DNA from: Sulfitobacter dubius
GTDB lineage: Bacteria; Pseudomonadota; Alphaproteobacteria; Rhodobacterales; Rhodobacteraceae
Direction: 5' to 3'
Assembly (NCBI RefSeq): GCF_900113435.1
Contig: NZ_FOPG01000003.1
Location: 496,001 to 560,000, forward strand
DNA length: 64,000 nt
Shown here: positions 27,729 through 37,961 of the stretch, in pieces
Position numbering within the stretch: position 1 is the stretch's first letter
Layout: every line of letters starts with the position of its first letter
Translations under genes and position numbers: made by a program
Notes under the pieces: generated by a model
What the model was told of the DNA's origin: nothing
Databases searched by the model: none
What the model saw: the letters and a program-made list of their open reading frames with translations, nothing else

Positions 27729-28607
27729 TCAGCCGCGCTGACTTGCGGCCCAATCCCAATACATTTCACGCACGCGGCGGGTGACCGGGTTTTGATTGTC
27801 CCCGGTGCCATATTGCGTGTCGTCAAAGGCGCTGACGGGGGTGACCTTCATCATATTGCCCGACAGGAACACTTCATCGGCTGCATGGAAATCGTCAAAG
27901 CTGAGGACGGTTTCATGCACCTTCATGCCCGCGTCGCGCATGTTCGACATATGCCGTGCACGGGTGATCCCGGCAAGGAACGTGCCATTGGGGATGGGGG
28001 TGAAGACCTCACCATCCTTGACCATGAACACGTTCGCACTGGCGCTTTCGGCGACGTTGCCCATGGCATCGGCGACCAGTGCGTTGCCGAAGCCCTTGGA
28101 ACGCGCCTCGACCATCATGCGGGCATTGTTGGGATAGAGGCAGCCCGCCTTGGCGTTGACCACGTTGTCCTCCAGCACCGGGCGGCGGAAGCGGGTGCGG
28201 GTGAGGGTGGTCGCGGCCTCTGGCGGGGCCATGGGGATGGCCTCAAGGCTGATGGCGAAGCCGGTCGCACCTTCGCGCGGCACGATGCCCAGCTCATCGC
28301 CCGCAAGCGCCCAATACATCGGACGGATATAGACCGCTTGATCGCGCGAATAACTCTTCAGCCCCTCGCGGCACATCTCGATCATGTCCTCGGTCTCGAC
28401 CGTTGGGGTGATCATCAGCGCCCGGGCCGAGCGGTTGATCCGGGCGCAATGCGCCTCAAGGTCCGGGGCGAGCCCGTCGAACAGCCGCGCCCCGTCGAAA
28501 ACGGTGGTGCCCAGCCATGCCCCGTGGTCGGCGGCTTTGATGGTGGGCAGATCGCCGTCATGCCATGCGCCGTTGAAATAGGTCTTGATGTCTGTGCCGG
28601 TGGCCAT
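27729..28607 (-). CDS. ilvE: Branched-chain-amino-acid aminotransferase
   Basis: 292 residues, fold-type IV PLP enzyme. The Schiff-base lysine is K153 in VVNAKAGCLYPNN. Other conserved pieces are DHGAWLGTTVFDGARLFDG, the arginine in YIRPMYWA, and the phosphate-binding NVAESASANVFMV and GITRARH. It makes the last step of leucine, isoleucine and valine synthesis. A 76-residue protein gene lies 10 bases upstream in the same direction. Confidence 0.92.
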   Translation of the reverse strand: MATGTDIKTYFNGAWHDGDLPTIKAADHGAWLGTTVFDGARLFDGLAPDLEAHCARINRSARALMITPTVETEDMIEMCREGLKSYSRDQAVYIRPMYWALAGDELGIVPREGATGFAISLEAIPMAPPEAATTLTRTRFRRPVLEDNVVNAKAGCLYPNNARMMVEARSKGFGNALVADAMGNVAESASANVFMVKDGEVFTPIPNGTFLAGITRARHMSNMRDAGMKVHETVLSFDDFHAADEVFLSGNMMKVTPVSAFDDTQYGTGDNQNPVTRRVREMYWDWAASQRG

Positions 28608-28617
28608 GTGACGATCC

Positions 28618-28848
28618 TTAGGAGTTGCTTCGGTAGATGCCCTCGGGCAGGTTTAAGGCCGCTGTCAGATCGCGCAATTGCGCGGGGGACAGGGTGATCT
28701 TGGCCACACGATCTGTGCGTGCGTCCCATTGCTCGATCGTGATCTCCTCTGCAAAGGCAGAGACGGTCACGTCTTCGCGCAGGGGCGCGTCGGATTCGTC
28801 GATCAGGGTGATGACGGTGGCGTCGAATTCATGCTCAATGGTAAACAT
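28618..28848 (-). CDS. Conserved small protein upstream of ilvE
   Basis: 76 residues, MFTIEHEFDATVITLIDESDAPLREDVTV, with a central EEITIEQWD and C-terminal LSPAQLRDLTAALNLPEG. It reads as a compact alternating strand/helix protein. It ends 10 bases before ilvE, so it is probably cotranscribed. I recognise no domain; function unknown. Confidence 0.7.
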   Translation of the reverse strand: MFTIEHEFDATVITLIDESDAPLREDVTVSAFAEEITIEQWDARTDRVAKITLSPAQLRDLTAALNLPEGIYRSNS

Positions 28849-28859
28849 GAGGGCACATT

Positions 28860-28938
28860 AGGCTTTGTGCGGCCAAGCGCAAGACAGGCTTTGTGCTCGT
28901 GAGCGCAAGACAGGCTTTGCGCGGATAAGTGCAAGGTC
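28860..28938. repeat. 26-bp tandem repeat, three copies
   Basis: Units start at 28860, 28886 and 28912 and share AGGCTTTG(T/C)GC, five variable bases, then AG(C/T)GCAAG. Each unit can form a weak hairpin between its TTTGTGC and GCGCAAG parts. It sits in the intergenic region between the leftward small gene and the rightward M48 protease gene. Confidence 0.8.
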
Positions 28939-29033
28939 AGGTTCGGCGGGGCGTCAAAGCTCTGTGAACAGGGGTGGCAGTGACGACCTGTCATGATAGG
29001 TACAAGTTTGGAAAACCCGAGCGAGGACCTGTC

Positions 29034-29750
29034 GTGAGATTTATGAATGCCCTTGGCGCATTTGGCGTCATTGCCCTGCTTTCGGCCTGTGGCGTGGCAC
29101 CTATCCAGACAGGGCCGATCCCTTCAGGCACGCCCAGCACGACGGGCTCTCAGTTGACTGCCGACGCTGCCGCACGCAGTTTTGTGCAGGTGGTCCGTAC
29201 AGTTGAACCGGTGGCCGAGCGTGAGTGCCGTAACCGGACCTCGGGGATGAATTGCGATTTCAATATCGTGGTCGATGACCGCCCTGGCCAGCCCGCGAAC
29301 GCCTTTCAGACGCTGGACGAAAACGGCCGTCCCATCGTTGCTTTCACCTTGGCGTTGATCGCAGATGCACGCAACGAGGACGAGCTTGCCTTTGTTCTGG
29401 GCCATGAGACCGCGCATCACATCGCAGGCCACATTGCCCGTCAGCAGCAGAACGCCATGGCAGGCGCGGTGATCTTTGCCGGGATCGCCACGCTGAGCGG
29501 CGGCGACGCAACCGCCGTGCGCACGGCGCAGGAACTGGGTGCTGAGGTCGGCGCGCGGCGGTACTCCAAGGACTTCGAGCTTGAGGCTGATGCCCTTGGA
29601 ACGATCATCACCGCGCGGGCGGGCTATAATCCGCTGCGCGGGGCGGAATTCTTTACCCGCATCCCCGATCCGGGTGATCGTTTCCTTGGCACGCATCCGC
29701 CCAACAGTTCCCGGATCGACATCGTCCGGCGCACCATGGCGGGGCTGTGA
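29034..29750 (+). CDS. M48 family metalloprotease, lipoprotein
   Basis: 238 residues from GTG 29034, which follows GAGGAC at six bases; an in-frame ATG at 29043 is too far from it. The signal sequence ends in a lipobox LSAC (C19), so a lipoprotein is predicted. The zinc site is H124-E-T-A-H128 in VLGHETAHH, with the third ligand in ELEADALG. The family (Ste24/BepA/LoiP-like) degrades or assembles envelope proteins. The THPPNSSRI near the end is a common M48 C-terminal motif. Confidence 0.9.
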   Translation: MRFMNALGAFGVIALLSACGVAPIQTGPIPSGTPSTTGSQLTADAAARSFVQVVRTVEPVAERECRNRTSGMNCDFNIVVDDRPGQPANAFQTLDENGRPIVAFTLALIADARNEDELAFVLGHETAHHIAGHIARQQQNAMAGAVIFAGIATLSGGDATAVRTAQELGAEVGARRYSKDFELEADALGTIITARAGYNPLRGAEFFTRIPDPGDRFLGTHPPNSSRIDIVRRTMAGL

Positions 29751-29754
29751 CGGT

Positions 29755-30111
29755 TTGCGAAAGCTAGGCCAAGTGCTGAACGACCGCGGGTCGAAATACG
29801 CGGTGTCGGGCTGTGATGCCCGGGACCGGGCTGAGGTTGACGAGGCGCTGAAAGACCTCAAGCGCGAGAAAGCCTATGCCAAGGCCACGCATAACACATG
29901 GGCGGTGTTGTTCTCAGACGGCGGCCCGCTGAAAGGGGATGATGGCGAATCCGGTGCCGGGATGGTGATCCTGCGCATGCTGGAACGGGAAGGGCTGGAG
30001 GATCACCTCATCATCGTCACCCGTTGGTACGGCGGCAAACATCTGGGTGGAGATCGGTTTCGCCATGTCCAGACCTGCGTGCGGGACTATCTGGACGCGG
30101 TCGCGGCCTAA
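29755..30111 (+). CDS. UPF0029/YigZ-like (impact) family protein
   Basis: About 118 residues. The core SKYAVSGCDARDRAEVDEALKDLKREKAYAKATHNTWA, DDGESGAGMVILRML and VTRWYGGKHLGGDRF is that of the impact/YigZ N-terminal domain. The YigZ C-terminal domain is absent, so this is the short form. No ATG fits; TTG 29755 (four bases after the M48 stop) gives the natural N-terminus, so the start is uncertain. It ends with a 4-base overlap against the facing hemolysin III gene. Confidence 0.75.
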   Translation: MRKLGQVLNDRGSKYAVSGCDARDRAEVDEALKDLKREKAYAKATHNTWAVLFSDGGPLKGDDGESGAGMVILRMLEREGLEDHLIIVTRWYGGKHLGGDRFRHVQTCVRDYLDAVAA

Positions 30112-30728
30112 AGGCTCAGTGCAATCGCGGCAAAGAAACAGGCCGTGGCGATGAGTACGAAAACATGCCAAATGGCGTTCTGATAGCGCATGCCGGGATG
30201 GGCGTAGATCAACGTGCCTGCCGAGTAGGTAAGGCCGCCGACCGCCACCAGCGCCAGTGCGGCACCGGGCAGATTGTGCCACATCGGATAGATCAGCAGG
30301 ACGGAAAGCCAGCCCATCCCGAGGTAGAGCGCCAGTGATCCACGTGCATCAATGCGCCAGAACCAGAGTTTGGCCACTGCGCCGATCACAGCCAAGGCCC
30401 AGACCACGCCGAGTATGCCGTAAGCAAAGCCCGATCCGATCACCATGACCAGCGGCGTATAGGTGCCCGCAATCTTGAAATATATTGCCGCATGATCGAC
30501 ACGGCCTAAAAAGGCGCGGCTGCGGTCGAAGGGCAGCAGATGATAGACGGCAGAGGCGGTGAAAGAGGCGAGGATGCAGGCGGCGTAAATCGCCGTGGCG
30601 GTCAACTGCCCCTCTTGTCCGGCGGCGTGGATCATCAGCAGGATGCTGGCAGGAATAGCAAAACCGAGGCTGAGCACATGCACGGTGCCGTCAGCTAAAG
30701 TCTCAGCGATGGAGGTCGGATAGCTCAT
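30108..30728 (-). CDS. Hemolysin III/TrhA family membrane protein
   Basis: 206 residues, seven membrane spans, PAQR superfamily. Conserved residues are in the first part (ADGTVHVLSLGFAIPAS), in SAVYHLLPFDRSRAFLGRVDHAAIYFKIAGTYTPL (S-x3-H and D-H-x3-Y motifs), and the C-terminal histidines of HPGMRYQNAIWHVFV, which together make a zinc-binding site. Roles in membrane energetics or lipid homeostasis are proposed for bacterial members. It is not evidence of haemolysis. Confidence 0.88.
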   Translation of the reverse strand: MSYPTSIAETLADGTVHVLSLGFAIPASILLMIHAAGQEGQLTATAIYAACILASFTASAVYHLLPFDRSRAFLGRVDHAAIYFKIAGTYTPLVMVIGSGFAYGILGVVWALAVIGAVAKLWFWRIDARGSLALYLGMGWLSVLLIYPMWHNLPGAALALVAVGGLTYSAGTLIYAHPGMRYQNAIWHVFVLIATACFFAAIALSL

Positions 30729-30777
30729 AATGGAAAGCTAGCAGCGAAGCGCTTCGCTGCCATAGGTGACGAGGCGT

Positions 30778-30810
30778 AAACCGCGCTGACACGGCAGATC
30801 AGCGCGGTTT
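30778..30810 (-). terminator. Hairpin at the end of the duplicated-motif gene
   Basis: Twelve-base stem AAACCGCGCTGA/TCAGCGCGGTTT around the stop codon region of the leftward gene at 30799. The poly-T run is short, so a weak terminator or both-direction stop is likely. Confidence 0.5.
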
Positions 30811-31182
30811 ATTGCCGTCGATCCAACGCGACATCAGGGTTTTGTCGCGAAAACATTCCTGCGGTACGTCACGGCGTTTCAAGCGCGCGATGCGTTCGGC
30901 AAAGGCGACCTGTTTGGCCGAAGGGTAGGCGGCAAACGGCCCCTCTAGCGCCTGCGGCCTATGAGCGTCGATCCATTCCGAAACCGCTGCGCGGTCTGCT
31001 TCGATCCCATCGGGAAGGTCATCGCCGGTTCGTTTGGCAAGAGAGCGGGCATATTGCATCTGTTTTTCGGTCGCGGGCATGCGGCGGTCGGCCTGTTTGG
31101 GCTGTGCACTGTCGCTGCCGCGCGGCGGGCGACCCTGTTGGTCAGGGTCGAAGATGCCGGGAAACTGAGGTTGAAAAGACAT
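30799..31182 (-). CDS. Protein with duplicated KQ-x-x-(Y/F)A ... WID motif
   Basis: 127 residues. After a disordered N-terminus the same unit occurs twice: ATEKQMQYARSLAKRTGDDLP ... SEWIDAHRPQ and PSAKQVAFAERIARLKRRDVP ... SRWIDGNKPR. This short helical unit is known from alphaproteobacterial hypothetical proteins and some topoisomerase-like tails, which suggests nucleic-acid binding, but this is inference. Monocistronic. Confidence 0.75.
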   Translation of the reverse strand: MSFQPQFPGIFDPDQQGRPPRGSDSAQPKQADRRMPATEKQMQYARSLAKRTGDDLPDGIEADRAAVSEWIDAHRPQALEGPFAAYPSAKQVAFAERIARLKRRDVPQECFRDKTLMSRWIDGNKPR

Positions 31183-31322
31183 GTGGTCATTCCTCTGCTA
31201 CTGCGTTCTACATATAGAACAGAAAGGGAACACTTTCAAGTCTCTCCGTATTTTCGCCCTTTCTTGAAGGTATATCTAGTAGCGGAGCGATTTGGTTCCA
31301 CAATATCGGCGAATTTATTGGC

Positions 31323-32213
31323 CTAGTGCAACCTTGTGGCAGCCTCGGCGATGAGGTCTGCTGCCCTGCGCATTCGGGCGGGCAGGGGGCGTCCGCGACG
31401 CGAAGCGAGCCAGAGGTCATGCCAGCGCCGTTTGGGCAACGGCAGCAGCTGAAGCTGGTCTTTCCCGGCAAAAGTTTCGACCCCGCTGCGGGGCAAGAGC
31501 GTATAGCCCACCCCCCGCGCGACCGCTGCCGGGATTTGGCCGATCTGGTTTACATATCCCCGCAGGCGCATCCGGTCCCCACCCGGATAACTGTCGGGGA
31601 AATTCAACTGCAACAGATCATCGGCATAGGCAAAGCCATCGGGATGCGCGATGAAACCGCGCGCTTCGAGATCAGCGAAACTCTCTATATGTTCCAATGT
31701 ATTAACCGGCAGGATGAGGCAAAGTTCCTCCCGCCCTAAATGCTGAGCTTCCAGCCGCGCGTGGGCGGGGTCATCGGCCAAAACGCCCAGATCAAACCGC
31801 CCATCCAGCAGCCCGGCGCGGATCGTGGCCTGCGGTGCGGCCTCGAGATGCAGGGTAAGGTCCGGCGCTTGGGTCATCCAATTCAACAGCAGGGGGTGTA
31901 GCAGCATGGCGAAACTGCCAGAGCAGGCGATATGCACCACGCCCCGGTCGGGCAGGTCGGTCGTGATGCGTTCGCGCAGGCGCTGCTCTTCGCGGCGGCG
32001 GGCAAGGCCGGTTTCAAACAGCGCCTCACCTGCTGGGGTCAGGGTAAAACTTTTTCCTTCCCGTGCGATCAGCGGTTGGCCCAGTTGATCCTCAAGCTTG
32101 CGCAGATGTTGCGACACGCCGGGCTGGGTCATGTTCAGCCGCTCCGCCGTGCGGGTGAAATGTCCCGTTTCGCAAAGGGTGGTAAAGGTCTCAAGCCAAG
32201 TGGCGTTCAGCAT
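31323..32213 (-). CDS. LysR family transcriptional regulator
   Basis: 296 residues. The N-terminal winged HTH reads WLETFTTLCETGHFTRTAERLNMTQPGVSQHLRKLEDQLGQPLIAREGKSFTLTPAGE, followed by a LysR substrate-binding domain. It is divergent from the VOC enzyme gene with 95 bases between, a typical arrangement for autoregulation and control of the neighbour. The effector is unknown. Confidence 0.92.
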   Translation of the reverse strand: MLNATWLETFTTLCETGHFTRTAERLNMTQPGVSQHLRKLEDQLGQPLIAREGKSFTLTPAGEALFETGLARRREEQRLRERITTDLPDRGVVHIACSGSFAMLLHPLLLNWMTQAPDLTLHLEAAPQATIRAGLLDGRFDLGVLADDPAHARLEAQHLGREELCLILPVNTLEHIESFADLEARGFIAHPDGFAYADDLLQLNFPDSYPGGDRMRLRGYVNQIGQIPAAVARGVGYTLLPRSGVETFAGKDQLQLLPLPKRRWHDLWLASRRGRPLPARMRRAADLIAEAATRLH

Positions 32214-32308
32214 ATCAAACGTTTCGTTATGATTTCGATGAGCTTTGATAATTTCACATGTGGGGCGTGCCTGTCTATCTCAAGGTCAACGCAAACAGGA
32301 GAACCCCC

Positions 32309-32803
32309 ATGACCACCCCCCGTACCTTTTCCCACATCGGCCTATCCGTGCCGGACCTCGACGCTGCGGTGAAATTCTATTCCGAAGTGTTGGGCTTTTA
32401 CGTCGTGATGCAGCCCACAGAAGCGGTGGAAGAAGACACCGCCATCGGCGTCATGTGCACCGATGTCTTCGGCCCCGGTTGGGGTTCGCTGCGCATTGCA
32501 CATCTTGCGACAGCGGATGGTATCGGCATCGAAATCTTCGAATTCCCCGGCAACTACGCCCCAGAGGAAAAGCTGGAGCACAAGCGCCACGGAACCTTCC
32601 ACTTCGCCATCCAAGACCCCGATGTCGAAGGTCTGCTAGAGCGCATCATCGCGGTGGGCGGCAAGCAGCGGATGCCGGTGCGGGAGTATTTCCCGGGCGA
32701 GAAACCCTACCGCATGGTCTATGTCGAAGACCCCTTTGGCATCGTCTTCGAGCTTTACAGCCACAGCTATGAGCTGACCTATTCGGCAGGTGCCTACGCC
32801 TGA
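32309..32803 (+). CDS. VOC family (glyoxalase/bleomycin-resistance fold) protein
   Basis: 164 residues from ATG 32309 preceded by CAGGAGAA. Paired beta-alpha-beta-beta-beta modules carry likely metal ligands: H in FSHIGLSVPDLDAAVKFYSEVLGF, H in GTFHFAIQDPDVEG, and E in DPFGIVFELYSH. Could be a lactoylglutathione lyase-like enzyme or ring-cleavage dioxygenase relative. The divergent LysR gene suggests induction by its substrate. Confidence 0.85.
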   Translation: MTTPRTFSHIGLSVPDLDAAVKFYSEVLGFYVVMQPTEAVEEDTAIGVMCTDVFGPGWGSLRIAHLATADGIGIEIFEFPGNYAPEEKLEHKRHGTFHFAIQDPDVEGLLERIIAVGGKQRMPVREYFPGEKPYRMVYVEDPFGIVFELYSHSYELTYSAGAYA

Positions 32804-32819
32804 TCGGCCACCGGGGGCG

Positions 32820-34193
32820 TCAGGTGATCTGACGTCCCCAAAGGTCGTATTCGCCGGCCTCTTCAACTTCAACGGTGACGATGTCGCCGACTTTGAGGTT
32901 CTGAAAATCCTCGTCGATGAAAAGGTTGCCGTCGATCTCAGGCGCATCGGCCTTGGTGCGGCAGGTGGCAGCGTCTTCGTCGATCTCATCCACGATCACG
33001 TCAAGGCGTTTGCCGACCTTGGCGGCGAGCTTGGCCTCTGAAATGGCCTGCGCCTTTTCCATGAAGCGCTCCCAACGGTCTTGTTTGATCTCAGGCGCCA
33101 CATGATCCGGCAGCGCGTTCGACCGCGCCCCTTCGACGTTTTCGTATTGGAAGCAGCCGACCCGGTCGAGCTGCGCCTCGTCGAGCCAGTCGAGCAGGGT
33201 TTGGAATTCCGCCTCGGTCTCGCCCGGGTAGCCGACGATGAAGGTCGAGCGCAGGGTGATGTCGGGGCAGGTATCGCGCCAAGCGGCGATCTCATCGAGG
33301 GTTTTCGACGCGGCGGCGGGGCGGGCCATGCGTCTCAACACGTCCGGGTGGGCGTGTTGGAAGGGGATGTCGAGATAGGGCAGCACCAGACCTTCGGCCA
33401 TGAGCGGGATCAACTTACGTACATGCGGGTAGGGGTAGACGTAGTGTAGCCGCACCCATGCGCCCAAGCTGCCGAGGTCGCGCGCCAGATCGGTGATATG
33501 GGCGCGGTGGCCACGGTCTTCGGCGTGTTTGATGTCAACGCCGTAGGCGGAGGTGTCTTGGCTGATGACCAAAAGTTCTTTCACGCCATTGTCGACCAGC
33601 CGCTCGGCTTCGCGCATCACCGCATGGGCGGGGCGGCTTTGCAGGCGGCCACGCATGTCGGGGATGATGCAGAACTTGCACTTGTGGTTACAGCCCTCGG
33701 AGATCTTGAGATAGCTGTAGTGGCGCGGGGTGAGCGAGACCTGCTGCGCGGGCAGCAGATCAATGAAGGGATCGGGGCTGGGCGGCACCGCGCCATGCAC
33801 CGCGTCGAGCACCTGTTCGTATTGATGCGGGCCGGTCACGGCGAGGATCTTGGGGTGGTGTTCGCGGATGTAATCCGGCTCGGCCCCGAGACAGCCGGTG
33901 ACGATCACCTTGCCGTTTTCGGTCAGCGCTTCGCCAATGGCGTCTAGGCTCTCGGCCTTGGCACTATCGAGGAAACCGCAGGTGTTCACGATCACCGCAT
34001 CGGCGCCTGCATAATCGGGCGAGACGCCATAGCCTTCGGCGCGCAACCGCGTCAGGATGCGTTCAGAATCCACCAGCGCCTTGGGGCAGCCAAGGCTGAC
34101 CATGCCGATTGTGGGCTGGCCGGGGCGGGCGGGGTTGCTGATCTTCGCTTGCGGAGCGAGGTCGGGGCGCAGATTGGGTGGGTTTGTGCTCAT
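32820..34193 (-). CDS. rimO: Ribosomal protein S12 (aspartate-89) methylthiotransferase
   Basis: 457 residues. N-terminal UPF0004 domain with [14 protein letters not shown], radical-SAM motif CNHKCKFC (C-x3-C-x2-C) in [14 protein letters not shown], and a C-terminal TRAM domain ending [13 protein letters not shown]. The [10 protein letters not shown] signature separates RimO from MiaB. It adds a methylthio group to S12. Confidence 0.96.
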   Translation of the reverse strand: MSTNPPNLRPDLAPQAKISNPARPGQPTIGMVSLGCPKALVDSERILTRLRAEGYGVSPDYAGADAVIVNTCGFLDSAKAESLDAIGEALTENGKVIVTGCLGAEPDYIREHHPKILAVTGPHQYEQVLDAVHGAVPPSPDPFIDLLPAQQVSLTPRHYSYLKISEGCNHKCKFCIIPDMRGRLQSRPAHAVMREAERLVDNGVKELLVISQDTSAYGVDIKHAEDRGHRAHITDLARDLGSLGAWVRLHYVYPYPHVRKLIPLMAEGLVLPYLDIPFQHAHPDVLRRMARPAAASKTLDEIAAWRDTCPDITLRSTFIVGYPGETEAEFQTLLDWLDEAQLDRVGCFQYENVEGARSNALPDHVAPEIKQDRWERFMEKAQAISEAKLAAKVGKRLDVIVDEIDEDAATCRTKADAPEIDGNLFIDEDFQNLKVGDIVTVEVEEAGEYDLWGRQIT

Positions 34194-34255
34194 GGCTTGC
34201 GCTATAAGGCAAGCGGATGAGCGGGGAAAGAGCCGCCGGGCAGGAGGAGAGAGCC

Positions 34256-36196
34256 ATGAGATGGATTATTCGGGGCATCGGCGCGCTGTTGCTGATTGTT
34301 GTGATCATGCTGGGGGCGCTGTTCTTGCTGCCCGGCGAACGGATCGCGCGGATCGCCAGTGACCAACTCAGCCGGATGACCGGGCGCGAGGTGTCGATCA
34401 CCGGCGATGTGGGTGTAACGCTCTGGCCGGTGCTGGGGGTCACAGCGGGCGGGCTTGAGGTTGGCAATGCTGACTGGACCGACAAGGGCGCGATGCTGAC
34501 GGCGGCGAATGCGGCGATTGGGGTGGATGCGGGTGCGCTGCTTCGTGGTGAGATACGCATTACCAATATCGCAGCTCAAAGCCCGGTGATCCGGCTGGAG
34601 CAACGCCTTGATGGACGTGCCAGTTGGCAATTCACCGACAGCGCCAGCGGCGCTCAGATCGAGACTGAGAGCGAGCCGACCGCCAATAGGCGGCCCCTAA
34701 GCATCCAAAAACTGACGGTGACTGATGCCACGCTGATCTATGACGCGGAAGGGGCCGATGTGTTGCGTTATGACGGCGTCGATCTGGAACTGGATTGGCC
34801 CGAACAAGACGGTGCGGCAGAGATTGCCGCCAGCATGGCCCCAGCGGGCGCGGGGGTTGACCTGACCGCGCGAATCGAAGGTTTCGCGGATTTTCTGAAC
34901 GGCGGCGTGCAGCCGCTGCGGGCCGATGTCACCACGCGCGGTGGCGAGATCGGGTTTGATGGGCGCGGATCGCTCGACGGTGCGCTGGCTGGGGAGCTGC
35001 GGATCGACAGCGCGGATACGGCGCGGTTTTTGGCATCCTTTGGTGCGGGCGGTGTCACGCTGCCGCAGGGCTTGGGAAAGTCGGTCGACCTGCGTAGTGG
35101 GCTGACGTTGACGGCGGATCGGCGTCTTGCGCTGCGCAATATCGCGCTGGATTTGGGTGGCAACAGCCTGACCGGGCAGGCCGATCTAGCGCTGAACGGC
35201 ACGCCGCGCATCACCGCCAATCTGCGCACCGGGGCGCTGGACTTATCCGCACTGTCGGAAGGCCGGGCCGAAACGAACGGCACCAGCAGCCAAACGCAGG
35301 GCGACGCGTTGGAGGGCTGGTCCCGACAAGAAATCAACGCGGACTGGCTTGCCGCATTTGACGGCGATATCGCGCTGAGCGCGGAAAGCATCGATCTGGG
35401 GCAACTCGACCTCGGCCCCACACGGGCCGTGCTGCGCAATGACCGCGCGCGGATGGTGTTCGACCTACAGGACATGAGCGCCTATGGCGGGAAGGTCGCC
35501 GGTGAGTTTGTGATGAACAACCGCAGTGGCCTGTCTGTGGGCGGCAATCTGACGGCGCAGGGCGTGCAGATGCGCGACTTGCTGGAGGATACCGCCGGGG
35601 TCACGCGGTTTAGTGGGGACGGCAATGCGGCGCTGTCTTTTCTCGGCTCCGGGAAATCGGTTGATGCGATCATGCGCTCGCTCAGTGGCAATGGGACGCT
35701 GAGCATGGGGCGGGGCACGATTGCCGGGATCGATCTGGATGCGCTCTTGGGGTCGGTAGACGCTGAGGGCGGCAGCACGGTTTTCGATTCCATGGAAGCG
35801 ACATTCGACATCGCCCAAGGGGTTCTGCGCAATGATGACCTGCTAATGCTGCTGCCAAACTTTAACGCGACCGGGGCAGGGCAGGTCAATCTGGGCGCAC
35901 GGACGCTTGATTATACGTTCACGCCCAAGGCACTGCGCGTCAATGCGTCGCGCGGCGGGCTGGCGGTGCCGGTGCGGATCACGGGGCCATGGGCCGATCC
36001 GCAGATCAAGCCCGACCTGCGTGCCGCGATTGATCTGAACTTTGCCGAAGAAAAGCAGCAGGCCGAAGATAAAGTGCGCGAAAAGATACAGGAAGAGTTG
36101 AATATCTCACCGGATGACAGCCGCTCGACCGAAGATATCGTCAAGGATGAGTTGGAGAACGCCGTCAGGCGCGAATTGTTCAAACTCTTTGACTAG
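34256..36196 (+). CDS. AsmA family protein
   Basis: 646 residues from ATG 34256, preceded by GGAGGAGAG. An N-terminal membrane anchor ([27 protein letters not shown]) and [20 protein letters not shown] are typical of AsmA. The C-terminal AsmA_2 region contains [33 protein letters not shown]. These proteins form long beta-groove structures in the periplasm and are implicated in outer-membrane lipid transport. A charged helical tail ends the protein. Confidence 0.9.
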   Translation: MRWIIRGIGALLLIVVIMLGALFLLPGERIARIASDQLSRMTGREVSITGDVGVTLWPVLGVTAGGLEVGNADWTDKGAMLTAANAAIGVDAGALLRGEIRITNIAAQSPVIRLEQRLDGRASWQFTDSASGAQIETESEPTANRRPLSIQKLTVTDATLIYDAEGADVLRYDGVDLELDWPEQDGAAEIAASMAPAGAGVDLTARIEGFADFLNGGVQPLRADVTTRGGEIGFDGRGSLDGALAGELRIDSADTARFLASFGAGGVTLPQGLGKSVDLRSGLTLTADRRLALRNIALDLGGNSLTGQADLALNGTPRITANLRTGALDLSALSEGRAETNGTSSQTQGDALEGWSRQEINADWLAAFDGDIALSAESIDLGQLDLGPTRAVLRNDRARMVFDLQDMSAYGGKVAGEFVMNNRSGLSVGGNLTAQGVQMRDLLEDTAGVTRFSGDGNAALSFLGSGKSVDAIMRSLSGNGTLSMGRGTIAGIDLDALLGSVDAEGGSTVFDSMEATFDIAQGVLRNDDLLMLLPNFNATGAGQVNLGARTLDYTFTPKALRVNASRGGLAVPVRITGPWADPQIKPDLRAAIDLNFAEEKQQAEDKVREKIQEELNISPDDSRSTEDIVKDELENAVRRELFKLFD

Positions 36197-36292
36197 CCCA
36201 AGGCCGCCCCGCTCTGTGCCACCTGCGAAACTCATGGTGGCGCAGACGGGCGGGCTGCGGTAAGGCTGGCGCGACATTCTAGGAGAGGCGCA

Positions 36293-37525
36293 ATGGCCAA
36301 CGATCTTTTCAACAGCTTCATGACCGGCCCCGACGAACAGGGCCGTTTCGGCGATTTCGGCGGGCGCTTTGTCTCGGAAACGCTGATGCCGCTCATTCTT
36401 GAACTGGAAGAACAGTATGAGAAGGCCAAGACCGACGACAGTTTCTGGGCCGAGATGCATGATCTGTGGACCCACTACGTCGGTCGCCCCAGCCCGCTTT
36501 ATCACGCCGAACGGCTGACCGAACATCTGGGCGGCGCCAAGGTCTATATGAAACGCGACGAGCTGAACCACACCGGCGCGCATAAGATCAACAACGTGCT
36601 GGGCCAGATCATCCTCGCCCGCCGCATGGGCAAGAAGCGCATCATTGCGGAAACCGGCGCGGGACAGCACGGGGTTGCCACCGCGACGGTCTGTGCCAAG
36701 TTCGGTCTGAAATGCGTGGTCTACATGGGCGCGCATGATGTTGAGCGTCAGGCACCCAACGTCTTCCGCATGCGCCTGCTGGGTGCCGAAGTCGTGCCTG
36801 TGACCTCTGGTCGTGGAACGTTGAAAGACGCGATGAACGACGCGCTGCGCGACTGGGTGACCAACGTGCGCGACACTTTTTATTGCATCGGCACCGTGGC
36901 CGGGCCGCACCCCTATCCGGCGATGGTGCGTGATTTCCAGAGCATCATCGGCAAGGAAGTCCGCACTCAGATGGAAGAGGCCGAGGGCCGTCTGCCCGAC
37001 ACGCTGATCGCCGCCATCGGTGGTGGGTCGAACGCCATGGGCCTGTTCTACCCCTTCCTTGACGACAAGTCGGTCAACATCATCGGGGTCGAGGCTGGCG
37101 GCAAAGGCGTGAACGAAAAGATGGAGCATTGCGCCTCCCTCACCGGGGGTCGCCCCGGCGTGCTGCATGGCAACCGCACCTATCTGCTCCAAGACGACGA
37201 TGGGCAGATCCTCGAAGGCTTTTCAATCTCGGCGGGGCTGGACTATCCGGGCATCGGGCCAGAGCATTCGTGGCTGCATGACATCGGTCGCGCCAATTAT
37301 GTCTCAATCACCGACCGTGAGGCGCTGGAGGCGTTCCAGCTGTGCTGTTCCCTCGAAGGCATCATCCCGGCATTGGAGCCGAGCCACGCGCTGGCCCATG
37401 TGATGAAGATCGCGCCGGAACTGCCGAAAGATCACCTGCTGGTGATGAACATGTGTGGTCGCGGCGACAAAGATATCTTCACCGTCGCCCGGGCATTGGA
37501 CTTCGACATGGGTGAATTCGCCTAA
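36293..37525 (+). CDS. trpB: Tryptophan synthase beta chain
   Basis: 410 residues. The PLP lysine is K98 in [11 protein letters not shown] and the phosphate site GGGSNAMG lies near residue 240. It condenses indole with serine. In many alphaproteobacteria trpF-trpB-trpA are together; here trpA is 7.6 kb away on the other strand, and no trpF is next to it. AGGAG is placed correctly before ATG. Confidence 0.97.
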   Translation: MANDLFNSFMTGPDEQGRFGDFGGRFVSETLMPLILELEEQYEKAKTDDSFWAEMHDLWTHYVGRPSPLYHAERLTEHLGGAKVYMKRDELNHTGAHKINNVLGQIILARRMGKKRIIAETGAGQHGVATATVCAKFGLKCVVYMGAHDVERQAPNVFRMRLLGAEVVPVTSGRGTLKDAMNDALRDWVTNVRDTFYCIGTVAGPHPYPAMVRDFQSIIGKEVRTQMEEAEGRLPDTLIAAIGGGSNAMGLFYPFLDDKSVNIIGVEAGGKGVNEKMEHCASLTGGRPGVLHGNRTYLLQDDDGQILEGFSISAGLDYPGIGPEHSWLHDIGRANYVSITDREALEAFQLCCSLEGIIPALEPSHALAHVMKIAPELPKDHLLVMNMCGRGDKDIFTVARALDFDMGEFA

Positions 37526-37553
37526 ATTCGCTTCCGAATCTGAGTGGAATTTG

Positions 37554-37587
37554 ACGGGCCTGCGTGAAAACGCGGGCCCGTTTTTTT
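37554..37587 (+). terminator. Terminator of trpB
   Basis: Long GC stem (ACGGGCC-TGCG/CGC-GGGCCCGT) with a small loop, followed by seven T residues, 29 bases after trpB. Confidence 0.88.
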
Positions 37588-37961
37588 GTGGGCCAGAGGG
37601 ATGCGTTGAATTTCAGCGTAAACTTTGGGCAGGGGGCGAGCTTCCTTCAAGGAAAAACCAGAAAAAACTTTCTTATGCGGAAAAGAGCGGCTAGCTTTCG
37701 GTTGCAGCCTGCGCGTCTGCCCGCGAAACTTGGTTTCGCCCTTGTGGGCTTGACGCCGCGGCAGCTTCTCACTGTTTATCGCGCTGCTTTCGTCTCGTAA
37801 ACCAAAGTTTATGACACTCTTTCATGGGTTTAGATCGGACGATTTAAACCCAAGGCAGATAGCCAATTCCCCCTCGAATGCCCTTTTCCCTGTCATCCCG
37901 ACGACGCCGCGTCACTGAAGAGCGGCTCGCAATACAACCCGGGTAAGAAAAGGAACACGAT
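37588..37961. other. Intergenic stretch without a supported gene (374 bp)
   Basis: Contains only a poorly supported frame (37564-37800) overlapping the trpB terminator. A hairpin with eight-base arms TGGGTTTA/TAAACCCA (37825-37832, 37845-37852) lies about 110 bp upstream of the small exported protein gene and may belong to its leader. Nothing else was recognised. Confidence 0.45.

Noticed and set aside
28860-28938. Possible CRISPR array
   Set aside because: Units are head to tail with only five variable bases, no spacers of normal length and no cas genes in the window.
37564-37800. Frame of 78 codons after trpB
   Set aside because: Starts inside the trpB terminator hairpin, has no ribosome site and no recognisable protein character.
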